Source of the DNA: an uncultured Ruminococcus sp.
Lineage (GTDB): Bacteria; Bacillota; Clostridia; Oscillospirales; Ruminococcaceae
DNA length: 56,430 bases
Reading direction: 5' to 3'
NCBI GenBank assembly: GCA_937907215.1
Contig: CALESG010000053.1
Span: 1-56,430 of the forward strand
Positions 15,892 through 23,442 of this stretch are shown one piece after another. Position 1 is the stretch's first letter, and every line of letters starts with the position of its first letter. Under the pieces are notes generated by a model. The model had not been told where the DNA came from. It worked only from the letters and a program-made list of their open reading frames with translations, and searched no databases. The position numbers and the translations under genes are program-made.

Positions 15892-16695
15892 ATGGTTGAT
15901 TTTGAGTTTAAGGATTCATATAACATTGACGATCTTATAGAAATCGTAAAGCTTTTACGAAGTCCGGATGGCTGTCCATGGGATATTAAACAAACTCATG
16001 ACTCTATCCGTATGGACTTCATAGAAGAGGTCTATGAAGCTGTAGAGGCTATTGACAACAGTGATTCGGATCTTCTTCGTGAAGAATTGGGCGATGTGCT
16101 GCTGCAAGTCATATTCCATACGCAGATAGAACGTGAAAAAGGCAGTTTTAATTTTTCAGATGTCTGCAATGATATTTGCAAGAAAATGATAATACGTCAT
16201 CCCCATGTTTTCGGAGAACTGACAGTTTCAAATATGGGAGAACTTTTAAATAACTGGGAATCTATAAAACAGCAGACAAAGGGTCAAACAACATACACTG
16301 AAACTCTTGAAAGCGTTGCTGTTTCACTGCCAGCACTGATGAGAGCACAAAAAGTTGGAAAACGTGCTGCTAAATCAGGAATGGACTTCTCAAATGCCGA
16401 TGCTGCAATTGAAAATATTCACAGTGAATTAAACGAATTATCAGCAGCAGCTGCTGATTCTGAAAGCAAAGAACGTCTGGCAGATGAGATGGGTGATATT
16501 CTATTTTCATGTGTAAACGCTGCAAGAAAGATGGGACTTAATGCTGAAGAATGTCTTACTGCTGCTACTGAAAAGTTTATTCGTAGATTTTCTGCTGTGG
16601 AAAAAATCACAGAACTGTCCGGTAAAAAAATGAATGACTATCAGCCGGAAGAACTCGATAAAATCTGGAATGAAGTAAAGCGTAATAATTCATAA
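15892..16695 (+). CDS. mazG: Nucleoside triphosphate pyrophosphohydrolase MazG
   Basis: House-cleaning NTP pyrophosphatase that hydrolyses (d)NTPs to monophosphates. Two MazG repeats are visible. The first has CPWDIKQTHDSI, EEVYEAVEAID and REELGDVLLQVIFH (the acidic EExxE...ExxD metal site). The second has SELNEL and LADEMGDILFSCVNAARK. Length 267 is standard for the two-domain form. AGGAGG precedes the ATG. It is followed 29 bp later by rqcP, the same order as yabN-yabO in B. subtilis. Confidence 0.95.
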   Translation: MVDFEFKDSYNIDDLIEIVKLLRSPDGCPWDIKQTHDSIRMDFIEEVYEAVEAIDNSDSDLLREELGDVLLQVIFHTQIEREKGSFNFSDVCNDICKKMIIRHPHVFGELTVSNMGELLNNWESIKQQTKGQTTYTETLESVAVSLPALMRAQKVGKRAAKSGMDFSNADAAIENIHSELNELSAAAADSESKERLADEMGDILFSCVNAARKMGLNAEECLTAATEKFIRRFSAVEKITELSGKKMNDYQPEELDKIWNEVKRNNS

Positions 16696-16724
16696 TAAAT
16701 AAATTTATAAAGGAGAATTTTAAA

Positions 16725-16964
16725 ATGCGATTGGATAAATATCTAAAAGTATCACGCCTTATAAAACGCAGAACTGTTGCCAACGAAGCCTGTGATGCCG
16801 AAAAGATAATTGTAAACGGCAAGCCTGCACGTGCTTCTTATGATGTAAAGGTTGGCGATATCATTGAAATAAACATGGGACAGAAAGCCCTTAAAGTAAG
16901 TGTGGAAAAGGTCACTGAATATGTGACAAAAGAAACCGCAGCTGAACTGTATAAAATAGTTTAG
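16725..16964 (+). CDS. rqcP: S4-domain RNA-binding protein RqcP
   Basis: A 79-residue S4 protein (MRLDKYLKVSRLIKRR, then VNGKPARASYDVKVGDIIEI). In Firmicutes RqcP (YabO) works with RqcH to add alanine tails to stalled nascent chains on split 50S subunits. The position after mazG matches B. subtilis and supports RqcP over other HslR-like S4 proteins. AAGGAG precedes the ATG. The stop codon (16962-16964) touches the left end of the inverted-repeat element at 16965, so the element may have replaced the native 3' flank. Confidence 0.9.
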   Translation: MRLDKYLKVSRLIKRRTVANEACDAEKIIVNGKPARASYDVKVGDIIEINMGQKALKVSVEKVTEYVTKETAAELYKIV

Positions 16965-17123
16965 GGTGTGTTGACACTAACATAATGTGCAGATTTTTGA
17001 GCAGAATTTCTGCTCAAGCAAGGAGAGGAAACGTAGGCGGGCTGTCGCCCAGCAAGTTTTCTCAACGCAGTATGTGTAAAATTCTGCCAAAAAGATGCGT
17101 TTTAATCTTAGTGTCAACACGCC
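16965..17123 (+). mobile_element. 159-bp inverted-repeat element (MITE-like)
   Basis: The ends are GGTGTGTTGACACTAA (16965-16980) and its inverted copy TTAGTGTCAACACGCC (17108-17123), 15 of 16 positions matching. Inside are a perfect palindrome TTGAGCAGAA-T-TTCTGCTCAA and a GGCG...CGCC hairpin; no ORF is present. No clear target duplication is seen. This is the layout of a non-autonomous miniature transposable element; an RNA-structured element is an alternative. Confidence 0.65.
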
Positions 17124-17332
17124 ATAATATCTAAATACTCACTGCGTACCTGTATTTTTATGTTTCGACATATTTTTACACCATTCTTCCTTATTCATCA
17201 GACTTATATTATTGACGAAAAATATGCTGTCTGATATAATTTAATCAGCACAGTGCGAAATATGTCTTTTGATGTGTTTTAATGCATTTTAAAGTGCTAT
17301 AAAAAAATAAAATGTAAAAAGGAGAAACAAAA
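17124..17332 (+). other. Leader region of the following unknown gene
   Basis: Beyond the inverted-repeat element this stretch holds only the promoter at 17212-17240 and an AT-rich leader of about 85 nt. Nothing else is seen. Confidence 0.5.
17212..17240 (+). promoter_or_regulatory. Promoter of the unknown gene at 17333
   Basis: TTGACG 17212-17217, 17-nt spacer, TATAAT 17235-17240. Confidence 0.75.
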
Positions 17333-17734
17333 GTGAGGTATGCATACAGAATTATGATGACAGAAATGTGCGAACTTCCCACAATTTTAAGAGTAAGACC
17401 AGGATGTACAGAAGGATTTTCAAAAGAGCCAAAACTAATTGACGAAACTCTCTATGATACTTTGGAAGATGCAGCAGTTTCACTTGCAAAATTTGAATCT
17501 GTTGCCACAGGAATAGTAATGGACAAGCATGGATACAAAATCCGTGGAGTAAGAGAATTCTACATAGAGAAAATATTAGTTATCTTTAAAAAGAAAAAGC
17601 TCTTATCATTTGGTGCTGTTAAATATGCATCATTTGAAACATTTAAGGACTATATTCCTTCAATATGTCCACTGCCACCTTGTCCTGTTGAAAAGATTAA
17701 AAATAGGAGTAAAAGACAAAAAATAATGGCATAA
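17333..17734 (+). CDS. Hypothetical protein (133 aa)
   Basis: I do not recognise the family. The start is GTG, 9 nt after AAGGAG. The protein is soluble and basic at the C-terminus (EKIKNRSKRQKIMA), with a pair of Cys/Pro-rich turns (SICPLPPCP) near residue 115. It has its own promoter and terminator, so it is a monocistronic gene expressed in vegetative cells if the sigma-A promoter is real. No partner gene is obvious. Confidence 0.75.
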   Translation: MRYAYRIMMTEMCELPTILRVRPGCTEGFSKEPKLIDETLYDTLEDAAVSLAKFESVATGIVMDKHGYKIRGVREFYIEKILVIFKKKKLLSFGAVKYASFETFKDYIPSICPLPPCPVEKIKNRSKRQKIMA

Positions 17735-17746
17735 AAAATCAAAACT

Positions 17747-17799
17747 AAAAGCGGCAGTAACTTTGATATGCACTACAAAAGTTACTGCCGCTTTAATAT
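17747..17799 (+). terminator. Terminator of the unknown gene at 17333
   Basis: AAAGCGGCAGTAACTTT (17748-17764) pairs perfectly with AAAGTTACTGCCGCTTT (17778-17794), 17 bp, 13-nt loop. Confidence 0.88.
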
Positions 17800-17814
17800 T
17801 TCCCCTATATAAAT

Positions 17815-17856
17815 ATTTAAGGAAGCACTGATTAAATCCAGTGCTTCCTTAATATT
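17815..17856 (-). terminator. Terminator of the ydcF-like gene
   Basis: TTAAGGAAGCACTG pairs perfectly with CAGTGCTTCCTTAA (14 bp, 8-nt loop). T-rich flanks on both sides allow use from either strand. Confidence 0.82.
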
Positions 17857-17859
17857 ACA

Positions 17860-18621
17860 TCAATTTAAAAAGATTTCGTTTGCCAGTGCAAACCATTCTC
17901 TTACCCAATAAGTTGGCACAAGTTCTGGTCTTGTATGACAGCTTGTTGAATAAGAATCAAGACCCAGCTTTTCGGCTATAAGGCTTGCCCTATACTGATG
18001 AAATCCATCAGTAACTATTACTATTTCACTGCCCAAGTTATTTTCCTTTAAAACTTCATTTGAAAATGAAATATTCTCAAGTGTATTTGTTGATTTATCT
18101 TCTTTAAGAATACGCTCACTATCAATGCCCTTATTCATAAGATAAAGTTTCATTGCATCTGCTTCTGATATATCCTCACCGGAACCTTGTCCGCCGCTTA
18201 CAATGCATTTAACGTCTGGATTTTCAATCATATAATCATAAGCCGCATCTAAACGACGTGCGAGCATAAGGCTTGGCTCAGTACCCTTTACATGACAACC
18301 AAGAACTACGACTGTACACGGATCATCTGGTTTATTATTTATCGCACATATCATACGAACTGTCAGAAATCCTGCAAATCCTATAATAAACGCTAACACA
18401 ACAGCAATAATGCTTACAAAAATTCTTCCCGAAATATTTTGCAACATCCTTTTTATAAATTCCCACAACTGACTATTAAATATTGTTGCAAGCAAAATTA
18501 ACAGCGAAGCAAACGCACCGGCAATATTTCCCACATTTATTATATTTAGAAAAGCAGGTATAATGAATACTAACAGCAGGAGTACTTCAAAAAAAATAAT
18601 TATCATTTTAGGTATTGACAT
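17860..18621 (-). CDS. YdcF/SanA-type membrane protein (DUF218)
   Basis: A 253-residue envelope protein. The first 95 residues hold about three or four hydrophobic segments, followed by a DUF218 domain with the family signatures VVLGCHVKG, RLDAAYDYM, IVSGGQG, EADAMKLYL, TNTLENISFS and VTDGFHQYRA. Members are linked to envelope maintenance (ElyC, SanA), but the reaction is not settled. It lies 14 bp after dusB and likely shares its transcript. Confidence 0.87.
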   Translation of the reverse strand: MSIPKMIIIFFEVLLLLVFIIPAFLNIINVGNIAGAFASLLILLATIFNSQLWEFIKRMLQNISGRIFVSIIAVVLAFIIGFAGFLTVRMICAINNKPDDPCTVVVLGCHVKGTEPSLMLARRLDAAYDYMIENPDVKCIVSGGQGSGEDISEADAMKLYLMNKGIDSERILKEDKSTNTLENISFSNEVLKENNLGSEIVIVTDGFHQYRASLIAEKLGLDSYSTSCHTRPELVPTYWVREWFALANEIFLN

Positions 18622-18635
18622 ATTGTCACTCCTCT

Positions 18636-19637
18636 CTAATTTCTTTCATTTTCAAATTGATTTTGCAGCTTTATAAAATCATTTGCCATAACCTCAGCTT
18701 CTTCATAAGATGAAAGCTGATAGCATCTTGCACGGAATGATGCTGCACCATAGCAGCCGGACATATACCAAGCAGCGTGTTTTCTTGCATCACGAATGGC
18801 GATCTCAGGCGGCTTTCCAAAGCTATGTTTTATTATAAGTCTTATATGATAAAGCATAGCTTCCATACGCTGCTCAAGTGTTGGAGGAGTATATGTAATG
18901 CCGTTCATAAGGGAATCTATCTCACGAAACACAAATGGATTTCCATAGCTTCCTCTTCCTATCATAACAAGGTCACAGCCTGTTTCATCGTACATTTTTT
19001 TGCAGGAATTAAAGTCAGTTACATCTCCGTTTCCGATTACAGGAATGGAAACAGCCTGTTTTACCTGCTTTATAATGTTCCAGTCGGCTTTTCCACTGTA
19101 CATCTGCATTTTAGTTCTGCCGTGTACAGCGATGGCAGACGCTCCTGCATTTTCTATAGCCTTGGCAAACTCTACAGCGTTGATGCTGTCACTGTCCCAA
19201 CCGGTGCGGAACTTAACTGTCACAGGTATACTTGATGTTTGTACGGCAGCTTCAGTTATTCTTGCAGCAAGGTCAATATTTTTCATAAGAGCAGAGCCGG
19301 CACCAGTACCGACAACTTTTGGAACAGGACAACCCATGTTTATATCTATCCAGTCGGGTTCAAATTTCTGTACAATAGTTATTGCTTTTGCCATAAAATC
19401 AGGCTCACTGCCAAACAGCTGCAATCCCATAGGGCGTTCTTCCGGCAGAATAGTACAAAGCTGAGCTGTTTTTGAATCTCCATAGCAAAGACCCTTTGCA
19501 GATACCATTTCGCTTACTAATGCCGCCGCACCGTGTTCTTTGCATAGAATACGATAGGCACGGTCAGCAACTCCTGCCATAGGTGCAAGGGCAGCCGTTT
19601 TATGTATAGAAGAATTTCCAATAGTTACAGTTCCCAT
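18636..19637 (-). CDS. dusB: tRNA-dihydrouridine synthase (DusB type)
   Basis: A flavin enzyme that reduces uridines in the tRNA D-loop. It shows the FMN-barrel start APMAGVADRAYR, the substrate loop DINMGCPVPKVVGTGAGSAL with the catalytic Cys, TVKFRTGWD, AVHGRTKMQMYSG and GNGDV plus MIGRGSYGNP. Length 333 fits DusB. AAGGAGAG precedes the ATG within a 42-bp block that is repeated exactly in front of the methyltransferase gene. The ydcF-like gene follows in the same unit. Confidence 0.95.
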   Translation of the reverse strand: MGTVTIGNSSIHKTAALAPMAGVADRAYRILCKEHGAAALVSEMVSAKGLCYGDSKTAQLCTILPEERPMGLQLFGSEPDFMAKAITIVQKFEPDWIDINMGCPVPKVVGTGAGSALMKNIDLAARITEAAVQTSSIPVTVKFRTGWDSDSINAVEFAKAIENAGASAIAVHGRTKMQMYSGKADWNIIKQVKQAVSIPVIGNGDVTDFNSCKKMYDETGCDLVMIGRGSYGNPFVFREIDSLMNGITYTPPTLEQRMEAMLYHIRLIIKHSFGKPPEIAIRDARKHAAWYMSGCYGAASFRARCYQLSSYEEAEVMANDFIKLQNQFENERN

Positions 19638-19679
19638 TTAAGCTCTCCTTGTTTTTTGATAGTAATATTATAGCATATA
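19638..19679 (-). repeat. 42-bp promoter/RBS block, copy at dusB
   Basis: Identical over 42 bp to 20471-20512. On the minus strand it contains an extended -10 (TGCTATAAT, hexamer at 19672-19667) and the AAGGAGAG ribosome-binding site, so the duplicated unit is a complete expression signal. Confidence 0.9.
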
Positions 19680-19683
19680 AAAT

Positions 19684-20469
19684 TTATTTTAATTCAAGTT
19701 CGGCAATTGATATATAATGCTTTACACTAAATCTTTCAGATGCATTTTCAAAAAGCATTTTTAGATGTTCTTCTTCCCAAGCAGCAAGCTCACCAGGTGA
19801 CATTGACGCACCTACTCCTCTGCAAGCACGAATTCTTCCATGCCAACTTTCTCTAGTAAAAGGAACATCAACATTAAATTCCTCTTGAGATATAACATCA
19901 AAGAACTCAAGGTATTCATCTGGAATCCATACAGGCTTTTTCGTATCTCCATGTCCTGTCCATCCGGGATTATATTTCAAAATAATTTCTTCGCTCTTTC
20001 CAGCTATTTCGTCTTCAAAAGGCAGCCATCCCATATAAAGAATCAAGAATTTACCTTTATTTTTTAGAATACGAGAAAATTTAGGTGCAGTAATCTTATG
20101 GTCTGGATACCAAATACACTGACAGGCAGTGATTACATCAAATGTCTTATCTGGAAAATCAATATCTTCCGCTTTACAAGTAAAGAAATCAATTTTCATT
20201 CCATTTTTACTTGCAATATTATTTGCCTGTTTTATTTGTTCTTCAGCGATATCTATACCTACCCATTTTGCTCCGTATCTGTACATGTTTCGTGGAAGTA
20301 CACCTGTGCCAGTTCCAATATCAAGAACAGTTTGTTCATCCTTGCATAATCCAAGTTTCAAAATATATTGATAGAATTCTTCTGGATATATATCTCTGTA
20401 CTTTGCATAATCTTCAGAGGTTTTACCCCAGTCGAAATATTTTCCATCATCTATGTTCTGTACTTTCAC
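19684..20469 (-). CDS. Class I SAM-dependent methyltransferase
   Basis: A cytosolic methyltransferase of 261 residues. Motif I is VLDIGTGTGVLPRNM, motif II includes WVGIDIAEEQI, then CKAEDIDFPDKTFDVITACQCIWY (post-I and motif III region, abbreviated). The substrate is unknown; the fold resembles small-molecule methyltransferases of the type 11 family. The start is GTG: an ATG two bases upstream is out of frame and meets TGA at once. The gene lies between two exact copies of a 42-bp promoter/RBS block, the other one driving dusB, so it may have been inserted together with the signal. Confidence 0.88.
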   Translation of the reverse strand: MKVQNIDDGKYFDWGKTSEDYAKYRDIYPEEFYQYILKLGLCKDEQTVLDIGTGTGVLPRNMYRYGAKWVGIDIAEEQIKQANNIASKNGMKIDFFTCKAEDIDFPDKTFDVITACQCIWYPDHKITAPKFSRILKNKGKFLILYMGWLPFEDEIAGKSEEIILKYNPGWTGHGDTKKPVWIPDEYLEFFDVISQEEFNVDVPFTRESWHGRIRACRGVGASMSPGELAAWEEEHLKMLFENASERFSVKHYISIAELELK

Positions 20470-20470
20470 A

Positions 20471-20512
20471 TTAAGCTCTCCTTGTTTTTTGATAGTAATA
20501 TTATAGCATATA
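20471..20512 (-). repeat. 42-bp promoter/RBS block, copy at the methyltransferase
   Basis: Second copy of the block at 19638-19679. Here a -35-like TTGCTA lies 17 nt before the TATAAT (20505-20500), so this copy has the better promoter. Confidence 0.9.
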
Positions 20513-20573
20513 TTTTAAACAATAGCAAGATACGCAAAAAAAATAGTTTTATAGGTTTTTTAAAAGAAAATAA

Positions 20574-20602
20574 TTGACAATTTTTTGAAAATGTAATATA
20601 AT
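20574..20602 (+). promoter_or_regulatory. Consensus promoter upstream of the G-tract ORF and surface protein
   Basis: TTGACA 20574-20579, 17-nt spacer, TATAAT 20597-20602; both hexamers perfect. It is the only promoter I can see before the surface protein gene at 20821. Confidence 0.92.
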
Positions 20603-20634
20603 AAGAAATATCAGACAGAAAAGAGGTGTAACTT

Positions 20635-20685
20635 ATGTTTTATGCAATATGTGTACTGGCGATATGCACAACGGGGGGGGGGTGA
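20635..20685 (+). CDS. Leader ORF ending in a G10 tract
   Basis: A 16-codon ORF (MFYAICVLAICTTGGG) begins 6 nt after GAGGTG at 20624-20629. Ten consecutive G (20673-20682) end it directly at TGA. With one G fewer the frame would run on to a TGA at 20725 (adding ENHLFVKIAQKHK); with one G more it would run to a TAG at 20754-20756, inside the left arm of the terminator that follows. The ORF is therefore a candidate leader peptide whose length depends on tract length. It could instead be a tiny membrane peptide, and the tract length itself could be an assembly error. Confidence 0.55.
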   Translation: MFYAICVLAICTTGGG

Positions 20686-20747
20686 AAACCATCTCTTTGT
20701 TAAAATTGCACAAAAACATAAGTGATTTAAACTTCAATAATATTTTT

Positions 20748-20786
20748 AAGGCGTAGTGTACCTAGTAGTATACTACGCCTTTTTTG
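20748..20786 (+). terminator. Terminator/attenuator before the surface protein gene
   Basis: AAGGCGTAGT (20748-20757) pairs with ACTACGCCTT (20772-20781) and is followed by a TTTTT run. It lies between the promoter and the surface protein gene, with only 35 nt left for another promoter. Confidence 0.9.
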
Positions 20787-20820
20787 CTGTCTGAAATTAT
20801 TATTAGGAGGAAATTAAAGT

Positions 20821-22215
20821 ATGAAAATCAAAAAGGCACTTGCTTTTATAGCAGCATTTTCAATGCTTAGTGTTACTGGGGTAACCGCTTTTGCAGAAGA
20901 AGCTGCTGTAACTGAGATTGAAAGTTCAGCTGTGGAAATAACAACTGAAGCTGCTACAGAGGCAACAGAAGTAACTGAAGAAACAGTAACAACAGAAACA
21001 TCTGAAACTGCTACTGTGGATGGGGATATTGAGGAAACTGTTATTGCCAATGCTATTGATGCAGATTTTACTATTGGTGATGAAAGCTTTTATACTAAAG
21101 TAGACAGTTACTACATTGTTATTTATAAGATAACTGATAAGGATAGTGCTACTGAGGTTGGCAGAATTGAATTAGATGCTTTAATAAACACAGTTGATCA
21201 CTATGAGGTTTATGGTAATCAGTTAGTTGTTGTATGCTATGTGAATGGCAAAATTGCAACTGTTGAATCATATTACGATTCTGCAACAGGTAAATTCCGT
21301 TATGTAAATAGTGATACAGATAATTTGGATTACAGCTCCAGAAAACAGGTATTTGAACTTAACGGAATATCATTTGTTGCTGATCTTCAAAACGGAAAAT
21401 CATCAAGCACAAACGGCTATAGCGGTGCACAGTTAAATTTATCAATTAACTTTAGCAACGGCACTGCAACCAATCTGCAAAATGTTCCTGTTCTTGAAGA
21501 TTTCACAGCAGGAGATTTACAAGGAAGTGCTATTGTATATAATGTAAATAATTACTTTAAGATTTCAGGCGATAATCTTATTATTTATTATGAAAATGAA
21601 TATACCGGTCAGAGTACATCAACATCATATGTATTTGATAAAACAGCTAATAAGTTTGTAGAAGCTGGTTCTAAACCTGATACACCAGATGAAAAAACAT
21701 TCACAGTAGAAATACCATATACATACTTTAATGTTGTAGGCTCAAATACAAGTGATACATTTAATGGTGATTTAAGAAAAAGTATGCAGGCAATTTCTGT
21801 AAAAATTACTGATTGCAGTAATGGCGAAATAAAATCTTTAAATGGCGGCTGTAGTGCTTGTGACGAAAATGAATACTTAGAAAGCATAACTGTTGAAAAT
21901 GTTAAACCCGGAAAACTCGTAATAAAAGGCACAGGTGCTGATGCACGTTCAAGTGATGATGGTTCGCATATAAATGCAGGATATTATGTGGGACAAAATT
22001 GGTATACTTTTGAAATATCAGTAAATATCGATGAAAACGGCAATATCGTTACAGGTTCAACTGGCGGTAACAACTCTGGTACATCAAATAACTCAACTGG
22101 CAATACCACTGCAAACTCACCTGCAACATCTGATTCAATGTCAATCCCTGCTGTTGCCGGTTCTGCTGCTCTTGTCCTTGGTGCAGTAATTTACGTTTCT
22201 AAGAAGAGAAAGTAA
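20821..22215 (+). CDS. Secreted cell-surface protein with C-terminal anchor
   Basis: A 464-residue exported protein of unknown function. A signal peptide (cleavage near TAFA/EE, residue 25) precedes an acidic Thr/Glu-rich stretch (28-70), two or three beta-rich domains without a recognised family, and a Ser/Thr/Asn-rich stalk. The C-terminus reads NSPATSDS, a hydrophobic segment (about 440-459) and SKKRK, the layout of sortase substrates with a non-canonical motif. Two Cys (GGCSAC) may form a disulphide. AGGAGG lies 10 nt before the ATG. No own promoter is visible: expression probably depends on read-through of the attenuator at 20748. Confidence 0.8.
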   Translation: MKIKKALAFIAAFSMLSVTGVTAFAEEAAVTEIESSAVEITTEAATEATEVTEETVTTETSETATVDGDIEETVIANAIDADFTIGDESFYTKVDSYYIVIYKITDKDSATEVGRIELDALINTVDHYEVYGNQLVVVCYVNGKIATVESYYDSATGKFRYVNSDTDNLDYSSRKQVFELNGISFVADLQNGKSSSTNGYSGAQLNLSINFSNGTATNLQNVPVLEDFTAGDLQGSAIVYNVNNYFKISGDNLIIYYENEYTGQSTSTSYVFDKTANKFVEAGSKPDTPDEKTFTVEIPYTYFNVVGSNTSDTFNGDLRKSMQAISVKITDCSNGEIKSLNGGCSACDENEYLESITVENVKPGKLVIKGTGADARSSDDGSHINAGYYVGQNWYTFEISVNIDENGNIVTGSTGGNNSGTSNNSTGNTTANSPATSDSMSIPAVAGSAALVLGAVIYVSKKRK

Positions 22216-22254
22216 TTTTCTAATAACCCCTTTTCCCTCGAAAATCGCCAATAA

Positions 22255-22299
22255 AAACAACAAACCGGTTCATTTTAAACACGAACCGGTTTTTGTTTT
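22255..22299 (+). terminator. Terminator of the surface protein gene
   Basis: AAACCGGTTC pairs perfectly with GAACCGGTTT (11-nt loop), followed by TTGTTTT. Confidence 0.9.
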
Positions 22300-22404
22300 A
22301 ATTTATTTATTATATAATATCTTATTAAGTTTATATTCAAAAAGAATAAGTATTTTAAATTGCTTGATAAATCGGATTTTGTGAAATATTAAATCAAAAA
22401 ACAA

Positions 22405-23283
22405 TTAGTCTATTATTGCAGAATTCAAGAAATTGTCAAAGTCATATGCCATCTGATCAGGAATTTTTGAATACATAAGATGTCCTTGATCAGTAAGTTT
22501 ATATTTAGCTCCGATACTTTTAGCATATTTAATCGAATATTCACGCCATGAACCGTTTTTCATTGGAACTTTCATGTCACTTATGTAAAAGAAAGCAGGA
22601 ACTTTTAATTTGCCTGTTTTCTCAGCTTTTTCTCCATTGGAAACAAGCATTTCATTTTCTAAAAGCATATCATCATTTCCAAGATTATTATAAAAGAGTT
22701 CTTCATACAATTTCTTTTCATCTTCATTCAGATAATCAGAAGTCATTATCCCAGAAGCATTTACAAGTTTATTTTTAAAAAGTTTTGCAAGTATACCTTT
22801 CTTTTTAATTATAGCATAAAGCTTTTTATTCCTTTTAATATTAACCGCCACCTTATCAGGAGTAATTATCTTTCCCATCTCAGCAGCAGATTCTGGAACT
22901 CCCATATCAATACTTAAAACTGCACTTACTTCATCCGGAAAAGAATTTGCCCAGTAAATAGCTTCAAAACCAGAATAGGAATGCGGCATGAGAATATATG
23001 GAGGTTCTATTCCCGCACCTTTTAATGCTTCTCTGCTCTCACTTACCATATTTTCAATTGTACGATCTGTTCCAGTACTTTCACTTAAACCATAGCCAGA
23101 TTTTTCTATTACTACTATTTTATATTTATCAGATAGTTTTCGATAAATAGGTCTATATTCAAGCACAGGTGATGTAATGCCTGCACCTGACAATACTACA
23201 ATTGTGTGTTTACCATGACCTTCAACATATACATTTATTTTTCCTTTTCCTACTTTTATCTTTGTTCCATATTTATCTAACAT
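22405..23283 (-). CDS. Alpha/beta hydrolase
   Basis: A 292-residue alpha/beta hydrolase. The oxyanion region is VVLSGAG, then VIEKSGYGLS, and the nucleophile elbow is PHSYSG (Ser in a variant GxSxG with His first). A lid region of about 80 residues separates this from the late acid and the final His in TDQGHLMYSK. No signal peptide is evident. AAGGAG precedes the ATG. The substrate is unknown. It stands alone between terminators, downstream of pckG. Confidence 0.87.
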   Translation of the reverse strand: MLDKYGTKIKVGKGKINVYVEGHGKHTIVVLSGAGITSPVLEYRPIYRKLSDKYKIVVIEKSGYGLSESTGTDRTIENMVSESREALKGAGIEPPYILMPHSYSGFEAIYWANSFPDEVSAVLSIDMGVPESAAEMGKIITPDKVAVNIKRNKKLYAIIKKKGILAKLFKNKLVNASGIMTSDYLNEDEKKLYEELFYNNLGNDDMLLENEMLVSNGEKAEKTGKLKVPAFFYISDMKVPMKNGSWREYSIKYAKSIGAKYKLTDQGHLMYSKIPDQMAYDFDNFLNSAIID

Positions 23284-23361
23284 ATCTAAAATCTCCTTAA
23301 CAAATTTTAATTTACATTATAATTATAGCAAAATGAACACCAAAAGTCAATAATATAAGAA

Positions 23362-23405
23362 ATGAGAAAGGCACTTATGACATAACGTCAAAAGTGCCTT
23401 TCTAC
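23362..23405 (-). terminator. Terminator of pckG
   Basis: AGAAAGGCACTT (23365-23376) pairs with AAGTGCCTTTCT (23392-23403), 12 bp. The T run forms part of the stem, so strength is uncertain. Confidence 0.75.
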
Positions 23406-23442
23406 TATATTTATATCACTGTACTTTTTAAATCAAATACAA

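Noticed and set aside
18777..19464. Two overlapping plus-strand ORFs of about 150 codons
   Set aside because: Shadows of dusB on the opposite strand without start signals.
20635..20756. Calling the extended 41-codon frame (11 G) as the real gene
   Set aside because: It needs a base that is not in the given sequence; reported as a hypothesis instead.
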